60,000 nt of DNA from Liolophura sinensis (Eukaryota > Mollusca > Polyplacophora > Chitonida > Chitonidae): the NCBI RefSeq assembly GCF_032854445.1, contig NC_088302.1:56152237-56212236 (forward strand), written 5' to 3'. The notes below the pieces were generated by a model. It was not told the DNA's origin, searched no databases, and was given only the letters and a program-made list of their open reading frames with translations. Each line of letters begins with the position of its first letter. Within the stretch, counting starts at the first letter, position 1. Positions 35,353-47,325 of this stretch are shown in pieces. The translations under genes were made by a program, and so were the position numbers.

Positions 35353-38300
35353 TCACAGCTTTCCTGCCATACCAATGGTAAAGAGAAAATCAAAATTAGT
35401 ATCACTTTCTACAGAATTGAAAAGTTCTGAAGCAGAGCTCACGTGATAAAAGGAATCTCGTACAGGAGCAAAGTCGCCACAGTCAAGCAATATGTGTTTG
35501 ACTGTGAACCGTTGATCACAAGCAAAGCAATGAGGAGCATTTTCTCCTTTCAACAAATACCCATGCGTAGCACGTGTGTGACCGATACGACACCTCCTCA
35601 AAATGCAAGAGCAGAGACGATGCCGTGAAAGGGAAGGTGCTGGACCAACAAACTAACGTATATCATGCAGCTTGTTGGTTGTCTGGTCATCCCATTGAGC
35701 CTGAAACGAGCGCTTGATATAGGAGCAAATAAGTGAACGCAAGTCCGAATATGGAACGTCAGTTTGGGTAATAACGGAATGCAGAGCCGCCTTCGCGGCT
35801 TCATCTGCAGCAGTATTCCCAGGGATACCCATATACCCGGGCACCCAACAAAAGACAATGATAAAATCTTCATTAAGTCGTTTAAACATCTCCCTGATAG
35901 ACAGAATGTCTGGATGTACAGGCGAACTAGCCCGAATTGCCTGGAGGCAGGAAAGGGAGTCAGAGCAGATGAGAACTCTGCTACCTCCTAGCTCTGGAAT
36001 GGACCGAAGTGCGCACAAAATTGCCTTGGCTTCCGCAGTAAATAAAGAACAGGAATTTGGAAACCGAGTTGAAATGGTTCTGGGCGGCAGCGGCAGAAGC
36101 CACGCCATCATCATTCTTGGAACCGTCAGTGAATATACGGTGATAAAATGGATACTTTGAACACAGATTACTAAACTCCTGTTGGTATACTAAAGGGTTG
36201 GTGGAAGATTTCTTCAGGGAGGAGAGCGAGGTATCAACCTGAGGCTCAGGACATAACCACGGTGGATCTTCCTGGATGCGTATGGGGGTGATAGTATCCA
36301 GCCCAAGTCCAGCTGCTTGCACATGTTCCTGGATGCGGACACCTAGTGGAGGAACAATGGATGGCTTCTGAGCATATAAGTCTTCAAATTCCGGATGGAA
36401 GACACAATCAAAGGCTGGGTTGGATGGATTGGCTCTAAGCTTGGTGATATACTGTAAGGATAGTTTAGTTCTTCGAAGCTCCAGGGGCGGCTCGTTTGTC
36501 TCAACATACAGACTCTCCACGGGAGAGGTACGGAAAGCACCTAAGCACAACCGTAGGGCCTGGTGATGTACAGTATTGAGTTTCTTCAACTGGGAGCGTG
36601 ACGCACCTGCATATACACTGCATGCATAGTCTAGCTTAGAACGAATCAGTGCTCGATAGAGCTGAAGTAGGGTTTTATGATCCCCTCCCCATCAAGCACT
36701 AGAGACAACCTTCAAAATATCAAGCGCCTTTAGGCATCCTCCTCTAAGATAATTAATGTGAGATTTAAATGTAAGGTGCTTATCGAAGATCACCCCGAGG
36801 AATTTTGCCTCCGGCACAACCTTGACGGGGGACGCATCTAAAAATACCTTGGGGTCTTCATGGGGGAAGTACTTCCGACAAAAGTGTACACAGTTAGTCT
36901 TCGACTTGGAGAACTTTAATCCGTTCTCCAGTGCCCAGGCATGGGTTTTGTTAAGGCAAATCTGCAGCTGTCTCTCAATAGTGTGCATACCTTTGCCTCG
37001 ACAAGAGATACCAAGATCGTCCACAAAAAGGGGCGTATTCATACTAGGAGATAAAACTCTGGCAAGGCTATTAATCTTAATGCTAAAGAGAGTAACTGAT
37101 AAAATGCTGCCTTGAGGAACCCCCTGATTTTGTTCAAAGTAGTCAGATAGGGTAGCCCCAACCCGAACTTGGAAGTGACGATGGTCTAAGAAATTACGAA
37201 TCAAGTCAGGAAGCCGACCTCTAAGTCCAAATCCATGCATATCTTTCATAATGCCATATTTCCAAGTAGTGTCATATGCCTTTTCCAGATCAAAAAAGAC
37301 AGATACGACAGATGGTCACGCTTAACGATACCGTTCTTAAAAAAGGATTCTAGACGAACAAGGTGATCAACAGTACTGCGATTCTTTCGAAATCCACAGT
37401 GAATGTCGCTTATCAACTTATTAGTCTCCAAAAATCAGACTAACCGATCGTTAATAATCCTCTCCAATAGTCTTGCATACACAACTGGTTAAGGAAGTAG
37501 GACGATAGTTATTTGGATCAGTAGAATCCTTTCCGGGCTTTGGGATGGGGACAATAATATCGTTTTGCCATGAGGCAGGAAAATTCCCGGAAATCCAAAT
37601 GGTATTAAAAATTCCAAGAAGCACCCTCAAGAAAGATTCTGGAAGGTGTCGTAAAAGCTGATAGCGGATATCATCTGGCCCTGGAGTTGAGTCATGGGCT
37701 TTGCTCAGGGATGCGGATATTTCATGTAGAGAAAATGTAGCATTGTAGGATTCTTCATTTGAGGATGTAAAATCAAGAGGACTTGCCTCGGTCCGTTCCT
37801 TGTTACGCTGGAACTGAGGCAAGTAATTATCTGAAGACGAATGGTGCGCAAAAGAAGCACCCAACCTATTGGCTATGTCAAGTTTTTCTGTCAAAGAAGT
37901 ATTCCCGTCTTTAAGATGATTGACAGTGACATTGGATCCCTTGCCTTTGATGCGTTGGATCATATTCCAGACTTTTGACATAGGGGTACGATGAATAATC
38001 TTAGCAACATAACGTTTTCAAGAGTCACGTTTGGACTGTTTAATAGTCCTACGGGCTTTAGCTCGAGTACGCCTAACATCGTCTAAATTACCGGGAGATG
38101 GTGTACATTGGTACAAGCGCTCAGCACGTTTCCTGAAACGCCTAGCTCGTTTACAGTCCTCCGTGAACCACGGTTTCTTAATACGGGGAACCGCACATGA
38201 TTTCGGGATACATTTGGAGGCTACATCGATTAGCTGATCCGAGAATAAATGGATAGGATCAACTGCATCAAGAAAAAGGTCGCTAGTAAGTGTTTCACCA

Positions 38301-39025
38301 CACAGAACAGCAAAGCGGGGCCAGTCTGCTTTATCATAATTAAAGCGTGGAAGGGAGGAAGATACCGGCTCCTCAAGGGTAAGTATGGGGGGAAGTGTTC
38401 GCTTCCGCACATATCATCATGGACGCTCCAGCTGAATTCCGACCTTAGCCCTGCATCAGCCAGAGCTAAATCAAGGACCGAATAAGTGCCCTTTGCAGGA
38501 TGAAGGTAAGTATGTGTGACATCATTTAAGACGCATAGAGAGTTATTAGACAAAATCCTCCAATACAGAGCCTTTCCAGTTACGTTTACAGTCACCCCAG
38601 AGAACACTGTGGGCATTAAAGTCACCCAAAAGAAGACACGGTTTAGGTAATTGATCATATAAATTTTGCAGCTCTTGTTGGTGAAGAGTAGAAGAAGGTG
38701 GTATATAAACAGAACAGATTGTTAATACTATACCCAGTGTGATACGCACCGCCTGCAAATCGGTGTTCAGTGCCAGTCTATTGTGTATTACACCCTGCCT
38801 GATCAAAAGAGAAGAACCGCCTGATGCCTTTCCATTCATAGACGTGGCAACAGCGTGATGAGATACATAACCTCGACATTGATAACTAGTATTAGTCATC
38901 AGAGTTTCCTGCAAGCTAAAAGCTATAGGATTGAGGTCTTAAGCTAACATCTGGAACTCTGCGAGGTTACACCTCAATCCTCTACAGTTCCACGGTAAGA
39001 TCTTTGTAGTAGCCGTTATTAATAT
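35353..39025 (-). pseudogene. LINE ORF2 remnant: endonuclease, reverse transcriptase, RNase H
   Basis: Endonuclease from about 39010: WNCRG, SLQET and GDFNAHSVLWGD motifs are visible. The reverse transcriptase core follows, with IPKPGKD and NYRP near 37500, a VPQGSILS block and the catalytic FVDDL (usually Y/F-x-DD) in the 36692-37249 stretch. RNase H at 36114-35700 keeps all four acidic positions (FTDGS, TAEA, CSDS, ADEAA) but has GYMGI where many relatives have a histidine. The C-terminus ends with a cysteine/histidine cluster (CFACD...HILLDC) and MAGKL before the stop at 35353. Breaks: stops near 38940, 38018, 37430, 36692 and 35653, and frameshifts near 38385 (a six-C run), 37450, 37270 and 36090. 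No functional protein can be made. Confidence 0.9.
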
Positions 39026-40539
39026 TTATTTGTTCTTTTTCTTTTTTCTGGACTTTTTATACATCGCTGCCCTACGCTCAGCAAAATCCTCCTGTGACAA
39101 CGTTATCAACTTCCTCTGCTTTTTAACCTTGTCAACTTTAGAATCACGTCACAATTTGCAATAATACGACCCCAGGGATGTTGAGACAGGTACAAAGACC
39201 TCACCCTTGCCATTGGTATAGGCAGGCAAGTCTTCGGGTGCATCCATTTCCGAAAGAGATTCCTCCATATTGGATTCTCCACCAGCCCTAGACATATCAG
39301 ATTGCTGAGAGCTTCCCTGAGGATCAAGACAATCTACTATATCTCTAGTGTATAACTGTGACATTGTAGACGGGTCAGGGCTGAACGTCTACCCCATAAG
39401 GACGGGCTCTTACCAAGTGCACCTTTGGAGGGCGTCACGCCACTGGATTGCGTCTCCTTAATGCAGGATGGCGAAGTATTCGAAATTTCTGACGATCTAG
39501 GTGGTGAGGAGGTATTCGAGATTTGACTCATACGGACAGCCCACTTCGAGCTATTTGACGTCTGAAATGCCTCGCAAAGGCTCTGGGGCCCACATACTAC
39601 TGGCGATTCGCTTAACTTCCTGATCTTATTTGTAGCATCAATGTGCTTATTTCGAATCTTTTTGCTGGAGGACATGGAGTTAGTGACAACTTGCCACTCT
39701 CCAGCTTCCTCGTTGCCAGCAGCAGAGTTATCCAAAGTCCCCTTATTTTGTTGACTGGAAGGAACAGACTCGCCAGAAACTCCAATTTCCATATCATCCC
39801 CATGTCCCTCATTATAATTACCATCATCATCTCCTCGACCTTCATTCTCATCTTTATTGTCACATTCAACTTCATAAACATTACTATCTTAATCATCATT
39901 ATCATTGCAATCGTTATCGTCATTATCGCCATTGTCATTTTCATCGCTCAACGGGCAGCCCTTTTGAAAGTGGCCTGCCTGTTTACACTTGAGGCATTTA
40001 TCCTTTAAAGGACAGTCGGCCTTGAAATGTTCTGTGCTATCACAGATGTGACAGGCACGGACCTGACCTGTGTACCACAAAAGAATTCTAAAATTCCCAA
40101 CCGAGATTGATTGTGGAGTGATCTCGGTCACACCACTCATGTAAATACGGCGCATACCATTCTCAAGTGACCTATCAAAAAGGTAATGTTCTCGGCTGAA
40201 GTGATGGACCGTGCCATACCGGGACATCAAACCTCGAATAGTGTCATCGGGCACCTCGATCGGACATCGAGATCTAACCAGGAGCCTTTGCTCCTCCACA
40301 TCATATATTGGACAATCTACCCCTTTGAATGTGAAGCCGCTAGCCAACAGCTGTTCCTTCACAGTTTGCGTAGCTACTGCAACATTCCAGACATCTCTAG
40401 AGACATTGATTAGTCCTTTTAAGACATTAGGCCCACTCCCCACTAACTCCTTTAGCCGATTGTATACTTCAACCGGTTGTACACCTCCCTGTATTACAAG
40501 CTTAAGGCTTAAGGGTCTATTTACTAGCCCTGCCCACAA
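39026..40539 (-). pseudogene. LINE ORF1 remnant: RNA-binding protein with CCHC knuckles
   Basis: About 500 codons ending in TAA at 39026-39028, directly abutting ORF2. Two zinc knuckles of C-x2-C-x4-H-x4-C form are at residues 163-176 (CHICDSTEHFKADC) and 182-195 (CLKCKQAGHFQKGC), counting from 40539; upstream is a segment typical of the RRM-like ORF1 of such elements. A very acidic N/D/E tract follows the knuckles, and the C-terminus is basic (KKSRKKKKNK). Lesions: an in-frame TAA at about 39890, a frameshift near 39365 and a TGA at about 39149. The frame begins at a TTG with no good ATG upstream before a TAG, so the true start is lost or mutated. The product would package LINE RNA. Confidence 0.85.
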
Positions 40540-40794
40540 TATTGTGGGCCAGGGCGAGAACTGCTACCCTAAAGAGAGGACCACAACTATGCGTTTGGAA
40601 CAGTGTGGATGCTAGATACGATATTACAAAGTGGAAATGCACTAAACTATGTACAGGCTATTTACAGAGAGGCTACAGAATACGTCCTGCCGCTAAGAGC
40701 GACAGAGCGTAATGTCTCACCACCCTCAGACTGGGTGACCACTAAACAAAAGCTGAGAGCACAAAGGCCAGTTCCACGGCCAGCTAAGGACTCA
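40540..40794 (-). other. LINE 5' untranslated region
   Basis: Non-repetitive sequence between the ORF1 start and the satellite. I-type elements carry an internal RNA polymerase II promoter near their 5' end; no specific element can be assigned here. The ORF1 edge overlaps a near-perfect palindrome at 40527-40555. Confidence 0.5.
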
Positions 40795-41985
40795 GTGGGG
40801 ATCGAGGGTAAATGCAGTTCACAGTTTCTCATTATAGTGGGAATCGAGGGTAAATGTAGTTGACAGTTTCTCATTATAGTGGGAATCGGGGGTAAATGTA
40901 GTTGACAGTTTCTCATTATAGTGGGAATCGGGGGTAAATGTAGTTGACAGTTTCTCATTATAGTGGGAATCGAGGGTAAATGTAGTTGACAGTTTCTCAT
41001 TCTAGGGGGATCGAGGGTAAATGTAGTTGACAGTTTCTCATTGTAGGGGGATCGAGGGTAAATGTAGTTGACAGTTTCTCACTATAGTGGGAATCAAGGG
41101 TAAATGTAGTTGACAGTTTCTCATTCTAGGGGGAATCGAGGGTAAATGTAGTTGACAGTTTCTCACTATAGTGGGAATCAAGGGTAAATGTAGTTCATAG
41201 TTTCTCATTATAGTGGGAATCAAGGGTAAATGTAGTTCATAGTTTCTCATTATAGTGGGAATCGAGGGTAAATGTAGTTCACAGTCTCTCATTGTCGTGG
41301 GAATCGAGGGTAAATGTAGTTCACAGTTTCTCATTGTAGTGGTGATCGAGGATAAATGAAGTTCACAGTTTCTCATTGTAGAGAGATCGAGACTAAGTGT
41401 AGTTCACAGTTTCTCATTATAATGGGGATCGAGGGTAACTATAGTTAACAGTTCCGCATTGTAGTGGGGATCGCGGGTCACTGTCGTCAACAGTTTCTCA
41501 TTGGGAGTCGCGGGTAAGTGTAGTTGGCAGTTTCTTAACGTAGTGGAGATCGAGGGTAAATGTTGTTCACAGTTTCTTAATGTAGTGGGGATCGAGGGTA
41601 AATGTAATTCACAGTTTTTTGTGGGTGGGGTGGGGGGTGGGGGGTGGGGTAGTCGCGGGTAATTGTAGTTTACAGTTTCTCATTGTAGGGGGGGGGGGGT
41701 GGCGGGTAAATGTAGTTCACAGTTTCTTATTATAGGGGAGACCGCGGATAAATGTAGGTCACAGTTTCTCAATGTAGGGGTAATCGCGGGTAAATGTAGG
41801 TCACAGTTTTTTACTGTAGTGGGGATCGAGGGTCACTGTAGTCAACAGTTTCTTAATGTAGTGAGGTCGAGGGTAACTATAGCTAACAGTTTCGTGTTGC
41901 AGTGGGGATCGCGTGTCACTGTAGTTCACGGTTTTTTATTGTAGCAGGGATTGAGGGTAAATGTAGTTCACAGTTTTTTTAATAT
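40795..41985. repeat. 42-bp tandem repeat, right part, about 28 copies
   Basis: Same unit as 34415-35193, resuming at the LINE 5' end with GTGGGGATCGAGG. Units at 40810-41280 are the most uniform (ATTATAGTGGGAATC variant); those after 41400 are diverged and include a G-rich expansion. Confidence 0.95.
41622..41649 (+). other. G-quadruplex-forming tract
   Basis: GGGTGGGGTGGGGGG then TGGGGGGTGGGG gives five G-runs of at least three separated by single T residues, a strong G4 pattern, arising inside a diverged satellite unit. Another G12 run is near 41689. Confidence 0.8.
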
Positions 41986-43649
41986 AGTCGAATTTTGACA
42001 CCGCACTGCAATACTGAGGTTTGTATATATTCTTTACAATGACAGTATATTAGACACAGGTACACATTTTTCAAGCAAGAACCGATATCGTACGAGTACA
42101 AAGTGTATTGTTACTCCCTAAACTAACAATTCTCAGAACAAAAACAAGGAAAGGTATTATAACTTGTAATACCTAGTTCCCATTGTTGACTGGAGTGAGT
42201 CATGTGGTGACTTCAGCCCATGGTAAACAAAGTGTTTACTTGAGGCAAGATCAAACATCTGCATATGATTCCTAAGTTCCTAAAATCTCATTCACAACAG
42301 ATGAAACAGACTTATTGGTACAGGTGGGCGAAAAGCTCCGGTACCAGAATGTTGTGGGCATGCATTCACAAAAGCACGTCACCATAAACGGCATTTCCGA
42401 CAATAGAGACTGGAAAATGGATCCACATAGCTTTGTAAAAAGAGCTCCATTCTTTAACTGAGTTTACTTTCGCGTAATATAAGGCTAAAATGCGCAGACA
42501 ATTTACACGTCCTTTTATCGGGACTAGAATATGTAATTTGTAATCGACATTAATTGGGCACTTCGACTCTGAAATGCAATCTGGAATTCAACAGTGGGAT
42601 ATCGAAAAATTTCTCCTTGATATCAAAGATGGAATGTAGACATGATCAACAAAGGAAATTGAACGTAGGTTAAGCCGAGTTCACATTATGCCATTTGAGA
42701 TATTTAAGGAGACGTAAAAGTTACACAGTGAAAAAAAATTGGGACGAAAAAAATGATGAATGAAGACATATTGGAAGAGAAAATATTTTTTTAACCCCTG
42801 ACTTTTAAAGTCGGATTCTCGGCTTAATAGATCAACCATATATGCCATGAGAGGGGCTAGGCTACATAGTGGCATCTATGTAGGGGGCAGACAATGCTCA
42901 GTGTCCGATTGTCAGTGGCGTTATGATTTTGTTATGACAACACGCGTTATACATCAGCATCAAGTCATTGTATTTTTTTCCCTTCTAAAAACCAAAACAC
43001 ACTCAGATACAACGACGCGTTATTTCATATTTACCGCATGAAGAAATAATTTGATGATATAAGATATGACTACAATGTAAATGCGCCTTGTGATACAGAT
43101 ATCTGTTTTCGTCGAATCACGCATTATCGAATAATTAGCGTTATATACGGAGGTCGGAACGTATAATGTTATTCATTAACCATAGCATCATTCTATAATG
43201 GGGAGGCGGTATATTTTTTAATCTTGTGAGGTCCCGCTGGTGTGAAGCTTGGCCTTCAGCCATTGTTGTCTAGAATAGATTGTAGCGCAACGTCTACAAT
43301 GTTACAACGTATCAGTTTCGATTATAACGTGGTATTGTCGTCATGTGACGTCATCATGTTAAGCTGGGGATGGAACATCTGGCGTAAATAAAATGACGTC
43401 AAGATCTGCTGCTGGACATCCGACAGGTCCCCATTAACGATTGTTGGTAAAAAATCCACGTTCGCTAACAAGTCAAATATTCAGCATTTACCAAGAATAG
43501 ACTGGTATCTGTAATATGATAAGTGATAAAATGATTTCAAAATGATATACATTTTACGAACTTTATTAGCGATTTTGCACGTTCACAGATCAACCAGGCT
43601 GACATTTTAATATTTGGTGATTAAACGACACCAGTTTGGAGTTTAATAT
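41986..43649. other. Non-coding region
   Basis: No gene recognised. One stray unit of the 41-bp satellite of 44.3 kb (ACAACACGCGTTATACATCA) lies at about 42937-42965. Two perfect TGACGTCA octamers are at 43346-43353 and 43394-43401. Confidence 0.4.
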
Positions 43650-43778
43650 TAGGAGTGCGACACCAGTTACCTAAAGTGCTATCGATTTTACTGTAAACGT
43701 TGTTTCTGACACTGCCATATTTGAAATTGTTTACACGTTTTTGTATAATATAACCTTAATAAATGAATTCTATTTTAT
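43650..43778 (-). repeat. Dispersed repeat P, copy 1 (inverted)
   Basis: Its reverse complement matches 53661-53795 at roughly 85 percent over 100 bases, sharing TAGAATTCATTTATTAA and AACGTGTAAACAATTTCAAA then TATGGCAGTGTCAGAAAC. Unknown family. Confidence 0.8.
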
Positions 43779-43965
43779 CTCTTGTGGTATATGATCACAC
43801 GCCAGGGATGGATATTATTAAAATTTATTATTAGAACGATATAGTCTATTCCCAGAGACCGTAGTGTAGGCTCTGTTAATGCGTGCAGTTTGTTCCAGTC
43901 GCTTGTTGGTGCAGCCATTGTAAAACAAATTACTCTCCACGCCCACTTACCAGCATCCAACTTGC

Positions 43966-44115
43966 TTTTGAATAATTACTACGTCACCCGAGACAATGAG
44001 TTCTTTTTGTCGAAACAAAGCTTATGGTGTTACACATCATGAATAAGAAAAAGTATTCTTTGGCAGCGAGAATGACTGACTCTACAGACAACTAAATATA
44101 GGCCACTGGCTAAAG
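43966..44115 (+). repeat. Dispersed repeat Q, copy 1
   Basis: Matches 53842-54080 in direct orientation through AATAATTA, ACGTCACCCGAG, GTCGAAACA and TACAGACA. It lies just beyond inverted P, whereas at 53.7 kb P and Q are in the same orientation. Confidence 0.75.
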
Positions 44116-44118
44116 GAA

Positions 44119-44235
44119 ATTTATTTATTTAGTTTATTGGTGTTTTACGCCGTGCTCAAGAATATTTCACTTATACGCCGGCGGCCAGAATGAAACCCAC
44201 GAGCATCCGCGGGATGCTGATAAACTTTCTCACGA
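44119..44235 (-). mobile_element. SINE copy, minus orientation, internally deleted
   Basis: TTATTTATTTAGTTTATTGG (tail) and GTTTTACGCCGTGCTCAAGA then ATATTTCACTTATACGCCGG are followed at once by AAACCCACGAGCATCCGC, so about 30 bases of the core are missing. Confidence 0.88.
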
Positions 44236-44274
44236 ATCTAAAGAAAACAGACTATAGTATACAAACATTGGGTT

Positions 44275-45700
44275 GAACGAGAACATCAGTGTTAAGCTGG
44301 CTTACATGAGAACACAGCGTTATACATGTGCGGTAAGCTGGCCTACACGCGATCACGGCGTTATACATCAGCATTACGCTGGCCTACACGCGATCACGGT
44401 GTTATACATCAGCGTTAAGCTGGCCTACACGCGATCACGGCGTTATACATCAGCGTTAAGCTGGCCTACACACGATCACAGCGTTATACATCAGCGTTAA
44501 GCTGGCCTACAGGGGAATACATCGTTACACATGAGCAGTAAGCTGGCCTACACGCGATCACGGCGTTATAGATCAGCGTTAAGCTGGCCCACAGGAGAAT
44601 ACAGCGTTACACATGAGCGGTAAGCTGAATACACGCGATCACGGCGTTACAGATGAGCGGTAAAGCTGGCCTACACGACAACACGCGTTATACATCAGCA
44701 TCAAGCTGGCCTACACGCGATCACGGCGTTAAACATCAGCATTAATATGACCTACACGCGATCACGGCGTTACACATCAGCATTAAACTGGCCTACACAC
44801 GATCACGGCGTTATACATCAGCATTAAGCTGGCCTACACGCGATCACGGCGTTATACATCAGCGATAAGCTGGCCTACACAAGATCACGGCGTTACACAT
44901 CAGCATTAAACTGGCCTACACACGATCACGGCGTTATACATCAGCGTTAAGCTGGCCTATAGGAGAATACAGCGTTACACATCAGCATTAAACTGGCCTA
45001 CACGTGATCACGGCGTTATACATCAGCGTTAAGCTGGCCTACAGGGGAATACAGCGTTATACATCAGCGATAAGCTGGCCTACACAAGATCACGGCGTTA
45101 CACATCAGCATTAAGCTGGCCTACACGCGATCACGGCGTTATACATCAGCGATAAGCTGGCCTACACAAAATCACGGCGTTACACATCAGCATTAAACTG
45201 GCCTACACACGATCACGGCGTTATACATCAGCGTTAAGCTGGCCTATAGGAGAATACAGCGTTACACATCAGCATTAAACTGGCCTACACGTGATAACGG
45301 CGCTATACATCAGCATTAAGCTGGCCTACACGCGATCACGGCGTTATACATCAGCGATAAGCTGGCCTACACAAGATCACGGCGTTACACATCAGCATTA
45401 AACCGGCCTACACGTGATCACGGCGTTATACATCAGCGTTAAGCTGGCCTACAGGGGAATACAGCGTTACACATGAGCAGTAAGCTGGCCTACACGCGAT
45501 CACGGCGTTATACATCAGCGTTAAGCTGGCCCACAGGAGAATACAGCGTTACACATGTGCGGTAAGCTGGCCTACACGCGATCACGGCGTTACACGAGCG
45601 GTAAAGCTGGCATACACGCGATCACGGCGTTACACATAAGCATTAAGCTGGCCTACCCGCGATCACGGCGTTACACATAAGCATTAAGCTGGCTTACACA
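44275..45700. repeat. 41-bp tandem repeat, about 35 copies, with higher-order structure
   Basis: AAGCTGGCCTACACGCGATC then ACGGCGTTATACATCAGCGT repeats every 41 bases. The marker AGCGATAAGC occurs at 44861, 45148 and 45353, spacings of 287 and 205 bases (seven and five units). A variant subtype carries GGGGAATACAGCGTTACACA. Confidence 0.95.
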
Positions 45701-47202
45701 AAAATATAATAACCTGAAAGTTATACCAGTTCAAAGACTGAAGAATATTGCTTGAAAAATTGCAACGCCACTGAGATGATTACAGATGCCATTTCTTCAT
45801 TAGCTCATGTATCCACATTTTTCGACAGCGTAACAGAATTCCTCAACGTCTCAGTCATTTATTTTGTAACAACCACGTTTCTTCATACACTGCAAAACTA
45901 TACACAAAACTGAATAGAAATCAACGTTACTTTTACCGCTCTTATTGCCATCAGTGAGCAGTTGACATCAAACTTGACTTTTACAATCCATGGACAACAT
46001 AAAATGTTTTGTAGTTATGCTTTTTAACCATCAGCTTTTTATCCAATCAACCTTCCAGATACATGGGGTTTGATGGCCCAGTCTTAATGTCCGCACTCAC
46101 CATTTGGTCAGGTTACAAACCTATTGTGTTTCTGTGCGATATACCGCACAACAGCTGACAGCCTCATTCTCCCTCCATGCTGGCGTGATATTAGTGTGCC
46201 ATTGGCATGATATAATCGCCTTAATTTCCTTTTTCTGGAAAACGTAGTTGAATGTCAGCAGTTTGTAAACTTGACGACTGGGATAATTGATAACTGGGAC
46301 AATATTCCAAAATTTTCTTGCACTCTACACGATCTATCTAACCCCTGTGTAAATCCAGGGCACACCTTTTCTTTTCTGATATAGTATTGGAAGCTCAATA
46401 ATATTATTTCAGAAAACAGGATTGCCATCAACTGGCTATCGTTTATTTCCCGGAATCAAAAAGAAAAGATTTCAGCTGACACGTTATGATGAATGTAATA
46501 ACAAATATAGGTAATCACATACATTTTTAATGTACTCACAACCAGGTGTGCCAAGCAAATGACGTCATGCTGTACATGAACAGAAAGGTTTTGTGCAAAT
46601 GGGTTTTCACGCAAGTATACAGCTATTCTACGCCTCTAAATTTAGAGGATTTCAAGGTGAACATATAAATCAAAAGTTAAAAAAAAGAACGCTTTTACAA
46701 ACAAAATTATCTTTTCGTTTGAAAAGTTCACAGTTGAAGTAGTTTCGGAACAAAGTTAGCATACCCTCAATCTAAACATATGAAAAATAGCTTTGTGCGC
46801 AGGAATGAGTCGTAACAAAGCACTTGGTGGAGCGTGAAAACATTATAGATTTGTTTTACAAGAAATGATGTGTGTTCGCGCTTTTGCTTACACGTAAACT
46901 CATTTCGCCTCAGGTACAGGAAACGAGTACCTCTTACTGCTATCAACAGGAGCATCACTCTGACATCCAATGGCGGACATTTCAAACTGGGCGTACATTT
47001 CATCTTGCTATCTATTACCCTGCAGAGGTAAGAGGATCTCTGCAATCTTAGACAGAATCGACGAAATGGATCTGCCAAACAACAAATTACAACACGGTGC
47101 ACTTAAAACAAAGACGTTTAAGGTAAACAACAAAGTAGTGGTGTACACTGGTGAATGTATGATGTGGGATGTTAATGAAGTCACATAATTATCAGGACTT
47201 AC
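45701..47202. other. Non-coding, probably intronic or 3' of the EGF exon
   Basis: No further module exon was recognised. A consensus-like donor (AATG|GTGAGTGCGG, minus strand, about 46100) lacks an open exon behind it. A perfect TGACGTCA is at 46560-46567. Confidence 0.4.
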
Positions 47203-47325
47203 CCAGGCACTTGTTGTTTATCTTCCTATACCCTGGCCGTGCACACATGCATATGTAGGAGCCCACTGTATTCTGACAGCCATTCTGCCCACATATACCG
47301 CGGTTTGTATGGCATTCGTCAATAT
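47203..47325 (-). CDS. Exon coding a calcium-binding EGF domain
   Basis: Minus-strand acceptor TTTGTATCTTTCAG at 47326 and donor GG|GTAAGTCC at 47202 bound 123 bases, phase 1 at both ends. It encodes 41 residues with six cysteines in EGF order: DIDEC, GIC, NGC, GSYIC, MC, NKC. DIDEC at the start is the calcium-binding signature, and CQNTVGSYIC fits the Asn/Asp beta-hydroxylation consensus. Such domains fold in extracellular proteins. It is likely the 3'-most recognised exon of the gene that also holds 55372-55500 and 57462-57815, an inference from strand, phase and domain class. The full protein cannot be named from three modules. Confidence 0.88.

Larger units (their letters stand above)
35194..40794 (-). 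mobile_element. Non-LTR retrotransposon (LINE), I/Nimb-like, near full length but decayed
   Basis: Minus-strand element of 5601 bases: 5' UTR of about 250 bases, ORF1 with two CCHC knuckles, ORF2 with AP-like endonuclease, reverse transcriptase and RNase H, and a 3' end finishing in ACTCACTCATT. This order, with an RNase H in ORF2, fits the I superfamily; the ORF1 type resembles Nimb elements. It lies inside the 42-bp satellite between 13-base direct repeats, so it inserted after the satellite formed. At least seven in-frame stops and several frameshifts make it inactive. The short terminal repeat and absence of poly(A) suggest a tail-specific reverse transcriptase. Confidence 0.92.

Noticed and set aside
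46095-46150. Minus-strand exon before a GTGAGT donor
   Set aside because: All three frames contain a stop between the likely acceptor and the donor.
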